From Sulfurovum sp. bin170 (GTDB taxonomy: Bacteria; Campylobacterota; Campylobacteria; Campylobacterales; Sulfurovaceae): 7,279 nucleotides of DNA. Of the stretch, positions 6,008 through 7,279 are shown piece by piece. Both the position numbers and the translations under genes were made by a program. The stretch lies in NCBI RefSeq assembly GCF_010892395.1, contig NZ_JAACKB010000230.1, positions 1 to 7,279 on the forward strand, written 5' to 3'. The stretch's first letter is position 1; every line of letters starts with the position of its first letter. A model generated the notes under the pieces. It had not been told where the DNA came from. It saw only the letters and a program-made list of their open reading frames with translations, and made no database searches.

Positions 6008-7135
6008 CTATCGGTTACACTCTTGAATACTTATCCAGTGTTGAGCAATATCCTCTTCATCTAACCCCTCTATATCAACAACTTTTTTCATCTCAATATA
6101 CGCCTCTTTGCAAAGATTTAGCTTATAATATCCCCAAGCCAATGAGTCCAAATAATAACTATTATTAGGTTGCTCTTTGAGGGCATCTTTTACAATATCA
6201 ACACCTTTTTCTATATCAATATTTTTATCTATTAGAGTATATCCATAGTAGTTGAGATATACACTATCTTTCACACCTGCCTCTAGTGCTTTTTCAAACT
6301 TATCAACTACTTTTTTTAGCATTAACTCATCATCTTTATTCTTTGCACTCTCATATAGTGCCATTGCCGATTCAGCTAACCATTTTGGTTTTTTCTGTTC
6401 GATAAAAAGCTTCTCTGCAATATCTAATGCAGAGTGGTAATCTTTTTTTGCAAGATATAGCTCATATAGCAACTCATCATTACTGTAATTATTTTGCAAA
6501 AATTTAATCGCTTTATCAAAATTTTCTGTATATATATAACCCTCAACTATTTTTACAGCATAAACATCTTTTTTTGTCTCTCTATAGAGATCATGATAAA
6601 CTTCCATAAGAGGCTGAACTTGTTGTAGTTTTGTATAAATCTCTACAAGTTGATTACAAATTTTCTCGCTACATTGATTCTGACTTCTATGCTCTTCTAG
6701 ATGTTGGATGGCACTATCTATATCACCAATATAGTTTGCCAATATAGTTGTTATCTTTATAAGTATATCTTCATTATAGCTCTTATTATATGCCTCTTCC
6801 AATAACCTTATAGCCTCTGTATACTCTCCTGATAAGATATAGGGACTTGCAGAGAGTTCAAAATCTATCGCTTTTCCTGATTTTGAGATAAGTTCTCTAC
6901 CAACCTCTTTAGCTTTTTTATTCTCTTTTTCATTTATATAAAATGAGATAAGAAGCCGTTTGGACTGTATATTGTCTGGGTTCTGCTTAGTCCACTCTTC
7001 AAGTTTTGAAATATTTTTAGACTCTACTCCTGCATATAGTGCAGTTGTCAACTCTCTAAACATATACTCCACACTTTGGGTTTTATTATAAAGTATACTG
7101 TAAAAATAGTTACTTTGTTTAAAATCCCCCTGCAT
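6008..7135 (-). CDS. TPR-repeat protein (surviving open frame, probably N-terminally truncated)
   Basis: The 375-residue open frame is nearly all helix and built of tetratricopeptide-like units. The clearest lie at about 93-117 (ELSASPYILSGEYTEAIRLL region), 191-213, 222-243 and 293-352, ending with YYLDSLAWGYYKLN (327-340) followed by CKEAYIEMKKVV. TPR arrays bind other proteins; in Campylobacterota similar proteins are often exported or lipoproteins, but no signal peptide can be seen here. The ATG at 7135 is only the first ATG of the open frame. It lacks a convincing ribosome site, and the same frame runs upstream with TPR-like residues (LNIYLASIN, LIIQAIWYEMQGDF) to a TAA at 7202-7204 and on beyond it. 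So the natural protein very probably begins outside the window. The C-terminus looks intact and stops two bases from a REP-like repeat. It lies 132 bases before trpC on the same strand. Confidence 0.75.
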   Translation of the reverse strand: MQGDFKQSNYFYSILYNKTQSVEYMFRELTTALYAGVESKNISKLEEWTKQNPDNIQSKRLLISFYINEKENKKAKEVGRELISKSGKAIDFELSASPYILSGEYTEAIRLLEEAYNKSYNEDILIKITTILANYIGDIDSAIQHLEEHRSQNQCSEKICNQLVEIYTKLQQVQPLMEVYHDLYRETKKDVYAVKIVEGYIYTENFDKAIKFLQNNYSNDELLYELYLAKKDYHSALDIAEKLFIEQKKPKWLAESAMALYESAKNKDDELMLKKVVDKFEKALEAGVKDSVYLNYYGYTLIDKNIDIEKGVDIVKDALKEQPNNSYYLDSLAWGYYKLNLCKEAYIEMKKVVDIEGLDEEDIAQHWISIQECNR

Positions 7136-7279
7136 CTCATACCAGATAGCCTGTATAATCAGATCATTTTCATTGATTGAGGCCAGATATATATTAAGTC
7201 TTTACGCATCATCGAAGGACCCATATTTCAGTGATATTCGAAGCATATCTGTTACAATTTTAAATGATTTCGGATTACA
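7136..7279 (-). pseudogene. Upstream part of the TPR gene with an in-frame stop
   Basis: In the same frame as the TPR gene the minus strand reads, from the window edge, CNPKSFKIVTDMLRISLKYG, then SFDDA, TAA (7204-7202), and RLNIYLASINENDLII before joining the open frame. Both sides of the TAA have TPR-like amphipathic helix character (LRISLKYGSFDDA-x-RLNIYLASI), and no frameshift is needed to join them. A single base change from AAA, GAA or CAA would create the stop. Possible explanations are a true nonsense mutation, a sequencing error, or readthrough. There is no ATG in frame between the stop and 7135. The rest of the gene lies beyond the window. Confidence 0.6.

Overview
The window looks like a piece of a Campylobacterota (Epsilonproteobacteria) chromosome, most likely a free-living, Sulfurovum- or Sulfurimonas-like member. 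Three things point there: AT-rich DNA, a DUF2018 protein (a family I know only from this phylum), and the order DUF2018 - polyprenyl synthase - hemA - proS - fxsA. From memory this order parallels Helicobacter pylori HP0242-HP0238 and Campylobacter jejuni Cj0541-Cj0545. Every convincing gene lies on the minus strand, so the window reads biologically from right to left. The exact genus is inference.

Right part (7279 to 4268): a TPR-repeat protein, then trpC (tryptophan synthesis), then a short-chain dehydrogenase whose ATG directly follows the trpC stop. The TPR gene appears damaged. Its reading frame stays coding-like to the window edge but is cut by an in-frame TAA at 7202-7204. The 132-base gap between the TPR gene and trpC is filled by structured repeats.

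Middle (4267 to 4127): a 141-base AT-rich spacer with a small hairpin and a good -10 box (TATAAT), the likely promoter of the second transcription unit.

Left part (4126 to 1): DUF2018, polyprenyl diphosphate synthase, hemA, proS and fxsA (cut by the window edge). After a 104-base gap behind DUF2018 the genes are packed with 0, -4 and -1 base spacing, so they are almost certainly one translationally coupled operon. It joins the first committed step of heme synthesis (HemA, which consumes Glu-tRNA), the isoprenoid tail of the respiratory quinone, and a tRNA synthetase.

Most noteworthy: (1) the prolyl-tRNA synthetase is only 420 aa. The editing (INS) domain is absent, exactly between two CxxC zinc knuckles that flank it in the H. 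pylori enzyme as I remember it. (2) The only two large gaps inside the gene runs (3750-3853 and 5876-6007) carry related copies of a small element made of two mirror-image hairpins, each with a single bulged base. The second copy is followed at once by another bulged hairpin next to a GTAG tetranucleotide, which resembles REP elements. (3) The TPR gene has an apparent nonsense codon.
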